A stretch of 64,000 nucleotides of DNA from Hyposmocoma kahamanoa (GCF_003589595.1 NW_020653856.1:3989574-4053573), one strand, 5' to 3'; shown: positions 10,881 to 21,697, counted from the first letter of the stretch. Program-made: numbers and translations. Notes: generated from the sequence alone by a model not told the origin.

Positions 10881-11133
10881 CGTCGCCTTACTTTCTCAAA
10901 CTCGTATCTTAAAGCACAAAGTAACTGAAGTGCAAAAAATGCTTTGTATATACAAATTTGCAGGGTGATTTCACATCACGTCTCCTTCATATTCACGCAC
11001 TGGCTTTTACTTATTCTTAAAGTAATGCATCTAAATTAACACCCTTGATAAGAAATTTAAAATAAATAGAAATATTTGCCATCTTCTGAATAATCACTCT
11101 TTATAAGATACGTGTTTGAGAAAGTAAGGCATA
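10881..11133. mobile_element. MITE-7 inside repeat K
   Basis: Termini 'gccttactttctcaaactcg' (left) and the complement of the right end, 'gccttactttctcaaacacg', form a 20+ bp inverted repeat. The unfilled copy reads 'ttaaatatgtattttt'; here 'aaatat' precedes and 'atatgtattttt' follows, giving a probable ATAT duplication. A single-ended relative lies at 57941-58015. Non-coding. Confidence 0.7.
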
Positions 11134-11358
11134 GATATGTATTTTTTCAATTTTCGTCCATTATAGCCAAGCTCAAGTTAAAGTGGTCGATTTGAAGTCA
11201 AACAATTGACGACACCCGTCAATTATTTCGAATTCGGACTGTCCAGTCGGAGCGCAGCTGTTACCGTAATGATTTGGCATATTTAGTTTTCAAACAAATT
11301 AAATGACATTTCGTCTCATTTCTGGTTATCTTGCTATCGCTATTATCTGGTTATCGCT

Positions 11359-11642
11359 CATTGACTTACAAATAAATGGACGACGGGTCTAATACAAAAA
11401 CCACGAAAAAATGTCCCAAGTCAACCTACTTAAACGTAGTGACATGTAAAGAAATATGAAAAGCTAAAACGTTGAATTTAAATTGTAATGTCTTCGCAGT
11501 ACTGTCTAATTTTGCTTGCTTCGCTGTCAGTCGAACAAACGAAGACCAAAGCGTGAATGACGCTCTGAATACGATTTTAACGCCCTATAAGCTCGAACAC
11601 TTTTTAGCGCGGACCCGACGTCCATATAATTGTAAGTCAATG
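11359..11642. mobile_element. MITE-2 copy inside repeat K
   Basis: 284-bp element with ends 'cattgacttacaaataaatg' and '...ccatataattgtaagtcaatg'. It is a sister of 16353-16580 and 43537-43823, which both have perfect 8-bp duplications. Here the right flank 'ggttatat' continues repeat K, while the left flank carries an extra segment of about 29 bp with repeated ggttatc/tatcgct motifs, so the duplication is obscured. A 125-codon reading frame crosses it by chance and is not annotated as a gene. Confidence 0.8.
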
Positions 11643-11660
11643 GGTTATATACTCGATGTT

Positions 11661-12149
11661 TCGGACAGACGTCGGACGCAGAACGAAAGTAGACCCCCAG
11701 GAATGGTCTTCTTTGAATGGAAATACTGTCAAAAGTTTGACAGAGAAGTAGTAGAAACGACAGAGTATCAAGTCCACCGGGCTGTCTTTTGCCCTATGTC
11801 GTTACGCCTCTGCAGTTCAAACGTCGTTGTATTGGATAATCCTTGTTAGAAGTGCAACGGCCGCGTTGTAATTGGATACAGCGTGGGCTCTCTGCGTAGT
11901 CCAAAGCTTAAACATGACTTAGCGACATTGTAAGGGTATTACCATACAAGAAATGTAAGATAGGCAAGGAAGGTATTTATGTACTTAAGGAAATAAATGA
12001 CAACTATGACGCGACAAATGCAGAGGTACTATGATGTAACATAGTGTGGGTTGAGTTGGGACTTTTTAACATTCTACTGCCTTCCTTGTCATAACTAACG
12101 CATTTGCATTTTGGTCACTTTGGGGATATTGCCACAAATTACTTTTTTA
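11661..12149. other. Unassigned DNA
   Basis: No gene or repeat family was recognised. Confidence 0.35.
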
Positions 12150-12445
12150 ACCGACTTTAAAAAAGGAGAAGCTTCTCAATTCGACTGTATTTTTATTTGC
12201 CAAGTTTTATTGAAATTGATACTGGAAAGTGTGCGAAACCGGATACATCACCTAGTTTGCCACCCTTAGAGGCGGAATATTTCCTTCTAATTGAAATGGG
12301 ACGAATGCTGAAATACCTTCTTTCCAACAAAAAAAAAGAATCATCGAAATCGGCTCACAAATAAAGAGTTATCGCGTAACATACATATAGCAAAAAAAAA
12401 TTTACAGTCGAATTGACAGACTCTGTTTTGAAGTCAGTTAAAAAT
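12150..12445 (+). repeat. Repeat F copy
   Basis: Ends 'aaccgactttaaaaaaggag' (left) and 'tttgaagtcagttaaaaatt' (right) are inverted. The body has the family blocks 'ccaagttttattgaaatt', 'gccacccttagaggcgg', 'tctttccaac' and 'cgcgtaacatacat'. It serves as an unfilled reference for the MITE-1 insertion at 6481. Confidence 0.75.
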
Positions 12446-12626
12446 TACGAGTAAAGTGGGATGTGGATGAAGATAGACGTTAATCTTTGAAAAAGCACAA
12501 AATTGCACTGCGAAAGTCATATCACTATGATCCACTTGTCCGTTAACTAATTTAACGTATAAATGACCGATGCCCCAGTTACGCGGCCGACAATGTGTTT
12601 TTCGTTTATTTGGTGGAAATAAGAGA

Positions 12627-12860
12627 CACCCCACACTAGCGTCTTTCGAGCGACAGCGTCTTGCCAATTGCACGCACAGCGTCGACACGGCGGCGACGCG
12701 ACTCTACGCCAGCACTGAGCGATTGTTGTGCTGAATAGTGCTGAACGTCGTGTATACGCCGCGCTGGTGTTACGTCGCGGTCGCGAGGACGTCGTGTAGA
12801 CGGTGTGTGTGCGTTGGCAAGACGCTAACGCTCGAAAGACGCTAGTGTGGGGGGGGGGGG
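12627..12860. mobile_element. MITE-12, GC-rich foldback ending in a G-run
   Basis: Left end 'ccccacactagcgtctttcg' pairs with right end 'cgaaagacgctagtgtgggg'. Inside, 'agcgtcttgcca' pairs with 'tggcaagacgct', and more GC-rich arm sequence pairs toward the centre. The right end runs into a string of 12 G at 12849-12860. No coding capacity. The minus-strand frame that overlaps its left arm is not a gene. Confidence 0.75.
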
Positions 12861-13382
12861 TATTTTAATTAAAGTATGTCCCTTACAACAATTACGGATT
12901 TTGAATCCTTTTCACATAGACAGAGAACATCATTCTCATTATGAAATACCAGGTTATATTAAAGGTCGCGTATTTTCTTAGCTATTAATATACTAAATTA
13001 TCACGTACACTTAATGTTAGTAAGAAATGTAAGTTGTTGATTTACGCATTAGCCGATTGATAAATGGATTTATTTTTTAATAAATATGTACTTCAAAATA
13101 TTCAAATGTTTTATTTCTTGAGTGTACCCGTCCTGTTTTTTTATAATACAACTTGAGACGCAAATCTACTAGAGCCGAAAATGCGGCGCAACGTAACATA
13201 AAGAATTAGGGGCGCAAATAAACCGTTATTACATTTGTGAAATGGCAATATGCGTTTGACATTATCCAGATACGGTAGGACGCGGAAAAATACGTTGTAT
13301 ATTGGTGTTATTTAACAATAGAAAATAAAAGGTTGCTACGGAAATGAACTTTGGGTCTGTAGATGCTACGGGAATAAATAAC
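12861..13382. other. Unassigned AT-rich DNA
   Basis: No feature was recognised. Confidence 0.35.
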
Positions 13383-13565
13383 CGGTTATCATGCCGAACT
13401 GCATCGCAGAGGTTCCAGGTTCGTATCCCGGGCCGGGAGAAATATTTGTAAGAACTACATTTATTTCTCTCATGAGTTTGGGTGTCATTTGTGGTTGTCT
13501 ATGTGTATGGCACCCGCGACTCAGGGTTTCCCTAGTGCGGGGCTATGTTGAGTGTGTGCGTTAAT
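13383..13565 (+). mobile_element. SINE-1 copy
   Basis: The tRNA-derived head has a decayed A box ('aaccggttatcatgcc') and B box 'aggttcgtatcccgggcc'. It is followed by the body 'catttatttctctcatgag', 'atttgtggttgtctatgtg', 'ggcacccgcgactcaggg' and 'gtgcggggctatgttgag'. Other copies are at 20655, 33234, 35272 and 40219. Confidence 0.75.
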
Positions 13566-13734
13566 TAAAAAGTGTAACTCGGTTATTAACTGTTACTGAG
13601 CGGTTTTACTTTTATAACTAGAAATTTCATACAAGTTTAAAATCAACTTGGTAAATGTATAAATTTTGTAACAACAAACATCTTTTTTGCGGTTCTCTAA
13701 AACATTATTATTATTATTATTTAATATATAATAG

Positions 13735-14300
13735 ACACACGCTTGTCCACAATCTCAACTGATGTTAAGCGACGCTGTGACCGACAATGGAACGCGTTTG
13801 CCTAAAAAATGCCTATTCACTCTAGCCTTGAATAGCCCCAAATTGTACGTTTCGGGAAACACAAATACCGCAGAGTATTCCATTCCTTTGCCGCACGCAT
13901 CGGAAAGGAGGAAGCAAAGGGTTTAGTTATTGGTGGTATATCAATCAGCGACATAAGGATGGAGTGTTCCGGACCTTCTAGTCGACCGAAGGAGGAACGG
14001 TGAGGATGGAACTAAAGTTGAAAAGTTCCGCACACTCCCCGAAATGTATCCGATAGAAAACCGACAAGCAGGCTATTTTTTACGATTCGCGAGATTTTGT
14101 AGCTTGGACTCCAGAAGATAATTGTTATTAATAAGTCTCTTAGCTTTTCGCTCTACCGAGTCCAAGGCAGCTAACTGGTAATGGGCAGAGCTGTCCCAAA
14201 GCTGGCAAGCAGTACTCCATAGACGATCGAACTTGTACTTTATACAGATTTAAAAGCTGTTCAGGTGTGAAGTACCGTCTGACCTTGAAAAGTATGCTAA
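13735..14300 (-). pseudogene. Jockey/CR1-like LINE C-terminal remnant
   Basis: Minus-strand translation in changing frames gives a typical lepidopteran LINE tail. It contains an LDSVE-like block before 'RAKRLI' (about 14150-14110), a serine/phenylalanine-rich block, then 'MRAAKEWNTL', 'FPKR' and 'GYSRLE', ending near 13740. The same domain appears at 30965-31260 (-). Several frameshifts and stops show it is dead. Confidence 0.6.
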
Positions 14301-14398
14301 TTATGTATTACTATGAAATAGAAACAATTAATCTACATTTAGGTATTATTTAACTGTCAGGGTTTACAGTAATTATTCTTTCTATTGAATAGAAAGTA

Positions 14399-14787
14399 CT
14401 ACACGAACAGTGCATGTAGCGGAAATGCGAATATTAAGAGGGGTGTGTGGAGTGACAAGAAAGGATAAGATAAGGAATGAGTATATCAGGGGAAGTTTGA
14501 AAGTGGCGTCAGTGACGGAAAAGATGAGGAGTAATAAATAGGTCAGCGTGGTATGGACATGTCATGCGGAGGCAAGAATGTCATGTGACGAGATGAGTGC
14601 TAGGTATGAATGTGGAGGTATATAAGGGGAAAGGAAGGCCAAAGAAAAGATGGATGGATTGTGTGAAAGATGACATGGATAAAAAAGATATGAGTATAAA
14701 AATGATGGCTGATAGGGGAGAATGGAAGAAAAATACATGTTTTGCTGACCCCACCTAGCGTGGGATAAGGACAGGAAAAAGAAGGAG
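14399..14787 (+). pseudogene. RTE-like LINE 3' end with 15-bp target duplication
   Basis: The frame encodes VAEMRILRGVCGVTRKDKIR, then NEYIRGSLKVASVTEKMRS, then after a +1 shift WYGHVMRRQE, and finally GKGRPKKRWMDCVKDDM and DRGEWKKNTCFADPT before a stop. This is the well-known C-terminus of RTE-type LINEs of Lepidoptera. The insertion is flanked by direct repeats attgaatagaaagta at 14384-14398 and 14788-14802, so it is a 5'-truncated target-primed insertion of 389 bp. One frameshift and an in-frame stop (R*VLGMN) followed insertion. Confidence 0.9.
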
Positions 14788-14802
14788 ATTGAATAGAAAG
14801 TA

Positions 14803-15078
14803 TACAAAACCGGATCACTACGCGATGCAACCAAACACTAAAGTAATGTTAATGGGCCCTTATACACAGTGCAAGTAAACCAGCACATGTGACCGGCTTG
14901 GTGAGTGGTAACCGATGATTGTCGTGTAATTCAATAACGCTATCAAGAGATTTTAAGGTCGCTTATGGTTCTGGTTACAGTTCCTGGCAACTTTTTAATA
15001 ATACGCTTCTCGGAGAAGCGTCGTTATTTTTGTGATACAGTCGATATACAAAATCAAATGGAGAGTCCTTTAAACGTT
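14803..15078. other. Unassigned DNA
   Basis: It holds a short palindrome at about 15002-15022 (acgcttctcggagaagcgt). Nothing else was recognised. Confidence 0.4.
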
Positions 15079-15305
15079 TCGCACCCCTCATGGAAGAATG
15101 TCATAAGTGGAGTTACGTGAAAAGTGTTCATTGATTCATGGGTTACAGAAAAATATAACCTACATCCTCCAATTCTTGTAACTCTATCGATTAATATTGT
15201 CGACAGAGTTACAAGAATTGGGGAGGATGTAGGTTATATTTTTCTGTATTCAATGGAGCAAAAAACATTTTTGACTTATGTCATTCTTCCATGAGGGGTG
15301 TGCGA
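15079..15305. mobile_element. MITE-3 foldback copy
   Basis: Ends 'tcgcacccctcatggaag' and 'cttccatgaggggtgtgcga' are inverted. The arms pair almost to the centre: 'cctccaattcttgtaactct' faces 'agagttacaagaattgggga'. It is 227 bp. Homology to 9245-9487 is clear, but the central part differs. Confidence 0.8.
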
Positions 15306-15449
15306 TTTATTAATTCACACACACTCTCCCGCTCCAGTCAGGATTGCATTTTAATTAAATTTGTAGCTCTAATTTCTGTTATTCAGTGAATAAACGCAGT
15401 AGGTTACAGCAAAATTAGAACAAAGTTTAAGTCGAAGTAATTTATTGCT

Positions 15450-15580
15450 TTCGTGTTCAAATTAAAATCAAAAATATCTTCATTTTATAGGTTTCAAGCA
15501 AATTACTTAGTCGAAAAACAGATTCCCTTGAGAACAATGAATAAGAAACATGGTTTATTTAACAATAATATTGTGGCAGG
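15450..15580 (-). mobile_element. LINE 3' end fragment (weak)
   Basis: The minus strand resembles the tails of the LINEs near 2412 and 22052: 'tgcttgaaacctataaaatg' and 'ttcattgttctcaagggaat'. The match is short and diverged, so it is a tentative call. Confidence 0.35.
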
Positions 15581-15589
15581 CAACTAATT

Positions 15590-15680
15590 CATCATCATCA
15601 TCAGCCCGTATATATACGCCCCACTGCTGGTCAAGGGTCTCTTCTCTGGCGAGGGTTTAGGCTAAAATTCGCCACGCGCG
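15590..15680 (-). mobile_element. RTE-like LINE 3' tail (ATC-repeat end)
   Basis: 'catcatcatcatcagcccgt' followed by 'ccccactgctgg' resembles the tail found at 43035-43090 (catcatcatcat ... tccactgctgaac). There it follows an RTE-like ORF on the minus strand. Only the tail is left here. Confidence 0.5.
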
Positions 15681-15842
15681 CTAAGGGACTTGATTTTTTG
15701 ATTTTTCACGTGCAAGTTTGATCACAGTGATTCCCTTCAATATATAAATTTCATAGTAAATTAAACTATGAAATTAAACTTTTTCGGATCAAAATCGCGC
15801 ATATTTGTGTTTTCAAACCAACCAACGTTTCGGGCGCTTTAA

Positions 15843-16128
15843 GCGTAGGCCACACCGCGAACGAAGCTAAGTCAATTCAGCTTAGCACACGTAGTTGCAT
15901 GTTAACCTAAGCTAAGAAAACACGTAGTAAGTGGTGACGTACTACACTATGGATTCGTGTGGGGGTGAAGGGCAGCAGAAAGGATATATTTTACATAGCT
16001 TAGGAGATCGTTGGATTAGTTTAGTTAGCGCGGTTAGCTTAGTTGGCGGAATGAACCGAAGCATGATTAGATGCCCCGGCTACGTGAGCTAAGCTAAATC
16101 AACTTCGTTCGCGGTGTGGCCTGCGCTT
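15843..16128. mobile_element. MITE-6 with TTTAA duplication
   Basis: 286-bp element with ends 'gcgtaggccacaccgcgaac' and '...gttcgcggtgtggcctgcgc'. It is flanked by TTTAA on both sides (15838-15842, 16129-16133). The host is a copy of repeat P on the minus strand (cgttt-cgggcgc left, gtgtcccatggtcacggctg right), so the unfilled site can be inferred. A second copy, itself interrupted, is at 61263-61839. Confidence 0.8.
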
Positions 16129-16352
16129 TAAAGTGTCCCATGGTCACGGCTGACAGACTTTTCACCTAAGAACTCGATATAAACTAAACTAATTAAGTAT
16201 CTGGTCTTAGGCAATTCCCCGTTTTCGCCTGAACAGTTAATTTCCCGAATTGGTTCAACCGGAAACCAAAACCTGGGACTTCGTCATCTAGAGTCCGGCA
16301 AAGGGTGAAGTTGAGGCGTGATAATGATATGAATGTTTTATTCTTTTATAAC

Positions 16353-16580
16353 CATTGACTTACAAATAAATGGACGACGGGTCTAATACAAAAACCACGA
16401 AAAAAATGTCCCAAGTCAACCTATTCGAAATTTAAATTGTAATGTCATCGCAGTATTGCGCTGTCAGTAGAACAAATGAAGACTAAAGCGGAGTTTGGCG
16501 CTCTGTATACGATTTTAGCGCCTTACAAGTGCGGACACTTTTTAGCGCGGACTCGACGTCCATATAATTGTAAGTCAATG
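16353..16580. mobile_element. MITE-2 copy with perfect 8-bp duplication
   Basis: 228-bp element, ends cattgacttac / gtaagtcaatg, flanked by TTTATAAC at 16345-16352 and 16581-16588. It is internally shorter than the 284-287 bp copies. The 8-bp duplication points to hAT, P or a related superfamily; the CATTG terminus is not the usual hAT CAGNG. Confidence 0.9.
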
Positions 16581-17321
16581 TTTATAACGTTTTGTAAAAT
16601 AAAAAAGGCGAAAGGACGCACGCACGATGTTCGGCCAGCACCTTATGCCGAAATCCTTTCACCACGATGGCAAGCATTATAGTACATGACATCATACGGT
16701 GATAAGAAGGAGTGGTTGTTTGGTAATCGCAATGAGGCCAATGTAAATTATTTTTACCAGAACAAACTTGTTCTCACTTTTGGAGTCTGATTTATCAACA
16801 ACTATCGTTTTTTTTTTTATAATTCTCACAGACATCAATACATAGTCAGCCGAAAGCGATGTTTTTGCGTATTTTTGGCTATTGACCGGACTTGGCCGTG
16901 CAAAATCAATTGACACAGCCGAGCCAAGTAATACTGGATGAAACGTAACTCAGCGCCTCTTGATCGCCTTAGGCTCGAATAGAATTGACAACTCGTTGAT
17001 TGAGCTGTCAAGAATTTGTATAGCAACTAATTGGCTCGACAGAGTCCAAACGTCACACACTCACTGGTTTTCAAATAATTTGCCGTAGCGAACTCGCAAT
17101 GCCTACCACACGTTTAGTATTAAATCTTATACGTTATCGAAAACCAGTAATGGACATGAGAAATTGAATATTGAATTGGTGGCGAAATGGATTTCACGTT
17201 TCTCTTTGTATGTCAGTCTGATATTCGACACTGACTGTTAGATTCATGGTCCTGGATTCATAGTCTTCCTCTGCGATTGCTAAACATATAATACAAGGCC
17301 AATACCAGGGAAGAATAATAA
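16581..17321. other. Unassigned DNA
   Basis: Short ORFs on both strands show no recognised domain. No complete repeat was identified. Confidence 0.35.
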
Positions 17322-17685
17322 TGTGACTCCTTGTGAAAGAGTTCATGCAGGGAAATACTGCCACCACACCTATTTCTGCCGCCAAGCAGTAATGTGAGTC
17401 TGCTGATACGATCACAGGCATATGGGATTCGTCAATTTTTCTTAAAGATTCTTGAAGATTAGTAAAGCAACCAGGCCTTACAAACCTTGAAAACATATTT
17501 ATGACAACCCGTTTTGAGTTTAATTACATCTCATGGTGGCGGACGAAGATGTAGTGCTCCTCAGGTTTTTGCGATTTGAGCTTCAGATTTCAGATTTCTC
17601 TGAATAACACTGAAATTATTACAGATTAGCATGTCGCTTGCCACCAGCCACACGACTTGTTCATCCCGTCACTTGATATCATGGA
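17322..17685 (+). mobile_element. Repeat A copy, broken in the middle
   Basis: The 5' part (17322-17440) has 'ccttgtgaaagagttcatgc', 'ctgccgccaagcagtaatg' and 'aggcatatgggat'. The 3' part (17533-17685) has 'tttttgcgatttgagctt', 'catgtcgcttgccacc' and 'cgtcacttgatatcat'. About 90 bp of unrelated sequence separates them. Confidence 0.65.
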
Positions 17686-17990
17686 AGAATGTACCAGAGC
17701 TATCCAAATTAACTTCGCGACACCATTCAGAACACTCCAAACCGGAACTTCTTTAAGAAAGTTCATTTCCAAAATTGGGTCCTTCTTATCAACCGCTCAC
17801 CATTTGGCCGTCGGAAGGAGACCTTCACTGGCGAGCTCTGCAAGAGGATCAACATTAAAAGGGTCGAAAAGATAACTGATGGACTAAATTCTTTAAGACC
17901 CGTTGCCTTTCAAATGAAAATTACATTTATAGCTATACCACGATATGAAGGGGTAATTATATTTAGCCCGTACTGTTTTGGATTGTTTTT

Positions 17991-18165
17991 TTTCTTATGA
18001 TATGTAAGTGACAGGACGAACAAGACGTAGAAGACGTAGAAGTGCGCCTAGTGGTAAGCGCACCCCTGCCCGTAACAGTTGCAGTGCCGCTCAAAAGTTA
18101 TAAATCACAAAGATTTGAGAGGCATAAGTTGAAAAGTCCCACGTGCCTATAATCTCACCATAAGG
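17991..18165 (-). mobile_element. Repeat A 3' half
   Basis: Minus-strand copy retaining the block from 'aggtgagattataggcacg' to 'cacttacatatcataag'. It has a small tandem duplication, agacgtaga repeated twice at about 18021-18040. Confidence 0.65.
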
Positions 18166-18319
18166 TCTCCTCTAAGGAGAAGGTTTAGGCCACAGTCCGT
18201 CACGCAGGTCAAAGCGGATTGGGGGCTTGACACGTTTTAGAACTGTGAAGACATGCAAGATTCAACACGAAGTGTCGTTTCACCACTCGAGCGGTAATTC
18301 TACTAAATATCACAAATAT

Positions 18320-18341
18320 ATTTTTTTTTTTTTTTTTTTCA
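18320..18341. repeat. Poly-T tract
   Basis: A run of about 20 T. It may be the A-tail of a lost minus-strand retroelement, but no body is recognisable beside it. Confidence 0.6.
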
Positions 18342-18434
18342 AATATATCGAATACCACGATGTTTTACCTCCGTGATATTAAATAATTTATTTGTGGAAT
18401 TACTCCACTAATTTGTTATAATTATTAATCAAAA

Positions 18435-18610
18435 AAATCGAACACTGAAAAATTCATTCGATCCCGCTGGATCCCTCTAAAATCCGTGTCAGATGCTCTG
18501 CCAATTAAGCCACGGAACAAACCAGCAGACCTTAAGAATTTTTCTATGTGCTTCTTGCAGATGTTTACTTTTGGTTTTTAATTACTTTTTTACCATAGCA
18601 TTCGATCGAA
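18435..18610 (-). mobile_element. SINE-3 copy (tRNA-like)
   Basis: On the minus strand 'cgtggcttaattggcagagc' (A-box-like) is followed by a decayed B-box region (gggatccagcgggatcgaat). The 5' leader (gcacatagaaaaattcttaa) and the whole organisation match the copy at 34200-34400. Confidence 0.6.
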
Positions 18611-19948
18611 CAAATTTTTCTAAGTGATACTTAACTTAGAAATTAATGTCATAGTTACGTGTCGCCAAATAGATTCGAAATATCAACCTGTCAACTGATA
18701 AGCAAACCTCTTACTGGGCAGTCACCGCTTGTTTCGGACGTAATTACTAGTAACCAGTAGCCATTCCATAAACAAAATAAACTACATAAATGCACAAAAG
18801 CCCCTTAATGATGCAAGTTAATATAGTATAATATGAAACAGACATGTCGTATAACTAACTACTCGGAACCGACTGTACGAATTACACAGACTATACTGTC
18901 ACGTCGAGAAATGCATAATTATTTCAAAAATTAATGCATGTGTCGATACGATTTCAGAGAATAATTTGTAATAGTATTATTTTCTTAAAAACGGCGACGG
19001 CACTAACATATTCAACAATTTTAAGAAATATTTACTATTAATTTAGTTGTAAGGAAAACCAGAGCAGGCGTTATTGGAGAGACAATTTCTTTTAGTTTTC
19101 GAATAAACTATTGAATCTTTTCCTAGTTCATTGTGACAGCCGAAGCAAAATCACGCAATTGCAATTCCGTTCAATCCCTATCTTAAACGATAGTTGGCTA
19201 TATGTAACTCGTTATGAATCCCATTGAAAGATAATAACGTCGTTTGCACTTTTGATATGCGACTGTACCATCATTAAGCCAAACTGGAGTGCATGGTAAC
19301 CGGTTATTTTAGATTAGGCATTGGTTACCGTGATGGCTTAGCGTATGTAGAACGGACATTTAGGGCTGGACCCCACTTTTCAGAACGCTTTCCAATGCAG
19401 CATACAGCACTTGACGCTGACCTGTGCTGTTGACATACATTCTTTATTGCATCAAACAGATATAAAAGATATTAATTATTCAAAGGTTAGCAAAAGTGGA
19501 TTTATCGCTAAAATAAATCTCTTTCAGCCAAACCAAGGCAGTGAGAACAAAGGTCATAAGCGGGTGATAGCGTGCAAGAGAGAAAGACTGAGAAATATTA
19601 TATAAAATAAAAACAATAAGGTGATTGCAAAGAGGCAATGGTGCCTCATGAGAATTCGACGAGAAAGAACGTTCTTGAAGGCAGCAATCGACGTGCTAGA
19701 TTGGATGTGGGAAGGGTGTCTGTACCAAAACTGTGATGCATGAGAAGAAAAATAATTAAAAAAGAAATTTGTTGCGCAGCTGGGATGAACGCGCATCTTA
19801 GTGATGTAAGGACACCATGAGCAGGCCGGAGGCGATGATACTGTTTATGAAACATCGAGCACATACTAAAACTACATTTTATTAGAACGACTTAACAATG
19901 CGCTACAATGCTTAACGCTGAAACGTGCTGAAGATACTCTTTATAACG
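18611..19948. other. Unassigned DNA
   Basis: It has an imperfect inverted pair near 19270-19340 (ccatcattaagcca ... tggcttagcg; ggtaaccgg / ttggttacc), suggesting a small decayed foldback. No gene was recognised. Confidence 0.35.
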
Positions 19949-20359
19949 GCGGCGAATGACCGGATCAATTCGGCGTCACGTAACATTCGCGGCGAGCTCG
20001 TTTCGACCTCTGCGCTCGGAATGCTCCGCATCGCAGTCAAAATGTCAGATGATGAAGTCGTGCTTGAGAAGGATCTCATAAAATTGCACGTTCTTTATAT
20101 TTATCAATAAACGACAGAGTTTTATACCTGCCCCCCTGCATTGTTTCAAAAAAAAAAAAACAGGCGATGACGCTCGATATACACGCTCCCGACAATGCGC
20201 TCGCGAAAATTGTCCGAACTGTACTGACCTAAATTAGGGCGTAACGTAATAATAATACTCAAAGGATACCGATATTCGCCGCGAGCATCACGCGCTCGCT
20301 GTACTGACCATGCGAAAGCTCGTGTTACGTTACGCCGAAATGATCTGGTCAGTCGCCGC
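19949..20359. mobile_element. MITE-14, about 410 bp
   Basis: Left end 'gcggcgaatgaccggatc' plus 'cggcgtcacgtaac' is matched in reverse by the right end 'gttacgttacgccgaaatga' plus 'tctggtcagtcgccgc'. About 30 of 35 positions pair. Secondary inverted blocks (gcggcgagctcg / cgccgcgagc) lie inside. A 61-codon frame inside has no recognisable content. Confidence 0.6.
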
Positions 20360-20654
20360 TCTTAAACATAAGTTTAGCACTCGTTAAAGCACGCAGCACA
20401 TGTTCGCAGTGTCAAAGTGTGCTCACAGATGAGGTCCAACCTTTACGAACCGCAACACGAAACGTGTAACTCGTACTGAATACTTGATTGGAGATAATAG
20501 AATTACTGCTTTGTAATCGAATAACCATTAGTGTTTCTTGAACTAGTCTCGTTTTCCCTTTGTTTAACAGAAAATTCATAATTGCTTAAAATAATTTTAC
20601 CAGCACTTTACTACAACTCGCGCCTATTCTACAGCTTGAGTGCTTAAGCACTGA

Positions 20655-20892
20655 GCCGCTGACCTCTATAATTAATAAATAATAAATAACGTACACACTC
20701 AACATAGCCCCGAACTAGGGAAACCCTGTGTCGCGGGTGCCATGGACACACACATAGACAACCACAAATTACACCCAAACTCACGAGAGAAATAAATATA
20801 GGCCATACAAACATTTCTCCCGGCCCGGGAATGGAACCTGGGACCTCTGCGTGGCAGTCCGGCATGGTAACCGTTCGGCCACAGAGGCAGTT
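20655..20892 (-). mobile_element. SINE-1 copy, near complete
   Basis: On the minus strand the A box 'tggccgaacgg' lies near 20880 and a B-box-like 'ggttccattcccgggcc' near 20825. The body then reads 'tttctctcgtgagtttgg' and 'ggcacccgcgacacaggg', with a TTATT-rich tail at 20655-20690. One base change in the B box (GGTTCCATT for GGTTCGATT) may weaken it. Confidence 0.8.
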
Positions 20893-21697
20893 GAAATTGA
20901 ATTATAAATAAAGATCAAATAAAATTCAACATAGCGACCGGTTGCCGACTCTGTGGCATTAAATCATCTTTGCCAAAAATAATAGTAAAAAACACGCTCT
21001 TAGTAACAATGCAAAAAAGCGGCTATCGACGGGCAACGCTCTGGTGAGCCGCAAAAAATTAGGCAAGGCTACGTTGGGTCGCCGTGCAATGTTCCAAAGG
21101 CAGATATTACGCGTCTAAATAAAATAAAGATATCAGTTAGCAGCGTAACAAGACCTAGGGATTTTACGATGTCAATGTTCTCCTAATCACCATTTGAATC
21201 ATTTAGGAGTAACCGAAGGTCTCCCTATGCTGCGAAGTCATGAGGCACCATTGCCTTAGGGTAACTAGATTAATACAGCTATTTTTCTACAAAATGACTA
21301 TTTTCCGTCTATCCATATACTCAAGTGGGTAGACAGAGACAATCGACTGCCACTTCGCACGATTCTGGCATACCTCTTGAAGCTTGACTTAATTCGTAGA
21401 TATTTTCGTATAAGCCCTTCTATTCCTCTCTAAAAATTTCTCTTTTTTTATCTACGATTAGATGATGTTTAAGTGGTGTTGAGGCTGCCACGGTGGTAGA
21501 GCTCGTCCGGTATTCTCGCTGGGGCGTGGACTGATAGATTCGCAACTGTGATTTGGAAGCAGTGAGCCTACCTGGGGGTCCGCCTATGCGCCAGCCCTAA
21601 CTGCCTCAGCAACCCTATGTTAGCTCGGTGGATGTTATTGCACGTTACCTAGTAAGGAACTGACCGACCGACGGGGTGTGAATACTCCATTTTATTC
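20893..21697. other. Unassigned DNA with possible LINE-like patch
   Basis: 21485-21675 ('gctgccacggtggtagagc', 'tagctcggtggatgtt') looks like transposon-derived material, but I could not place it. No gene was recognised. Confidence 0.3.

Larger units (their letters stand above)
10553..11660. repeat. Repeat K, interrupted by two MITEs
   Basis: This repeat is matched in reverse complement by 40688-41056. Matching blocks include 'gctgaaatattacagcgcc', 'ctgttccattcggtgg', 'acatttcatcggtaat', 'ttttcgtccattatagc', 'aaattaaatgacatttcgtc' and 'ggttatatactcgat'. Compared with the 40.7 kb copy it carries MITE-7 (10881-11133) and MITE-2 (11359-11642), so 40.7 kb preserves the state without either insertion. 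The piece at 10553-10600 also resembles the other end in inverted form. Confidence 0.75.

Noticed and set aside
11472..11849. 125-codon plus-strand reading frame
   Set aside because: Most of it lies in MITE-2, and it crosses the MITE/repeat K junction. It has no domain and sister copies break the frame.
18320..18341. Pol III or other terminator in the T-run
   Set aside because: No transcription unit can be recognised next to it.
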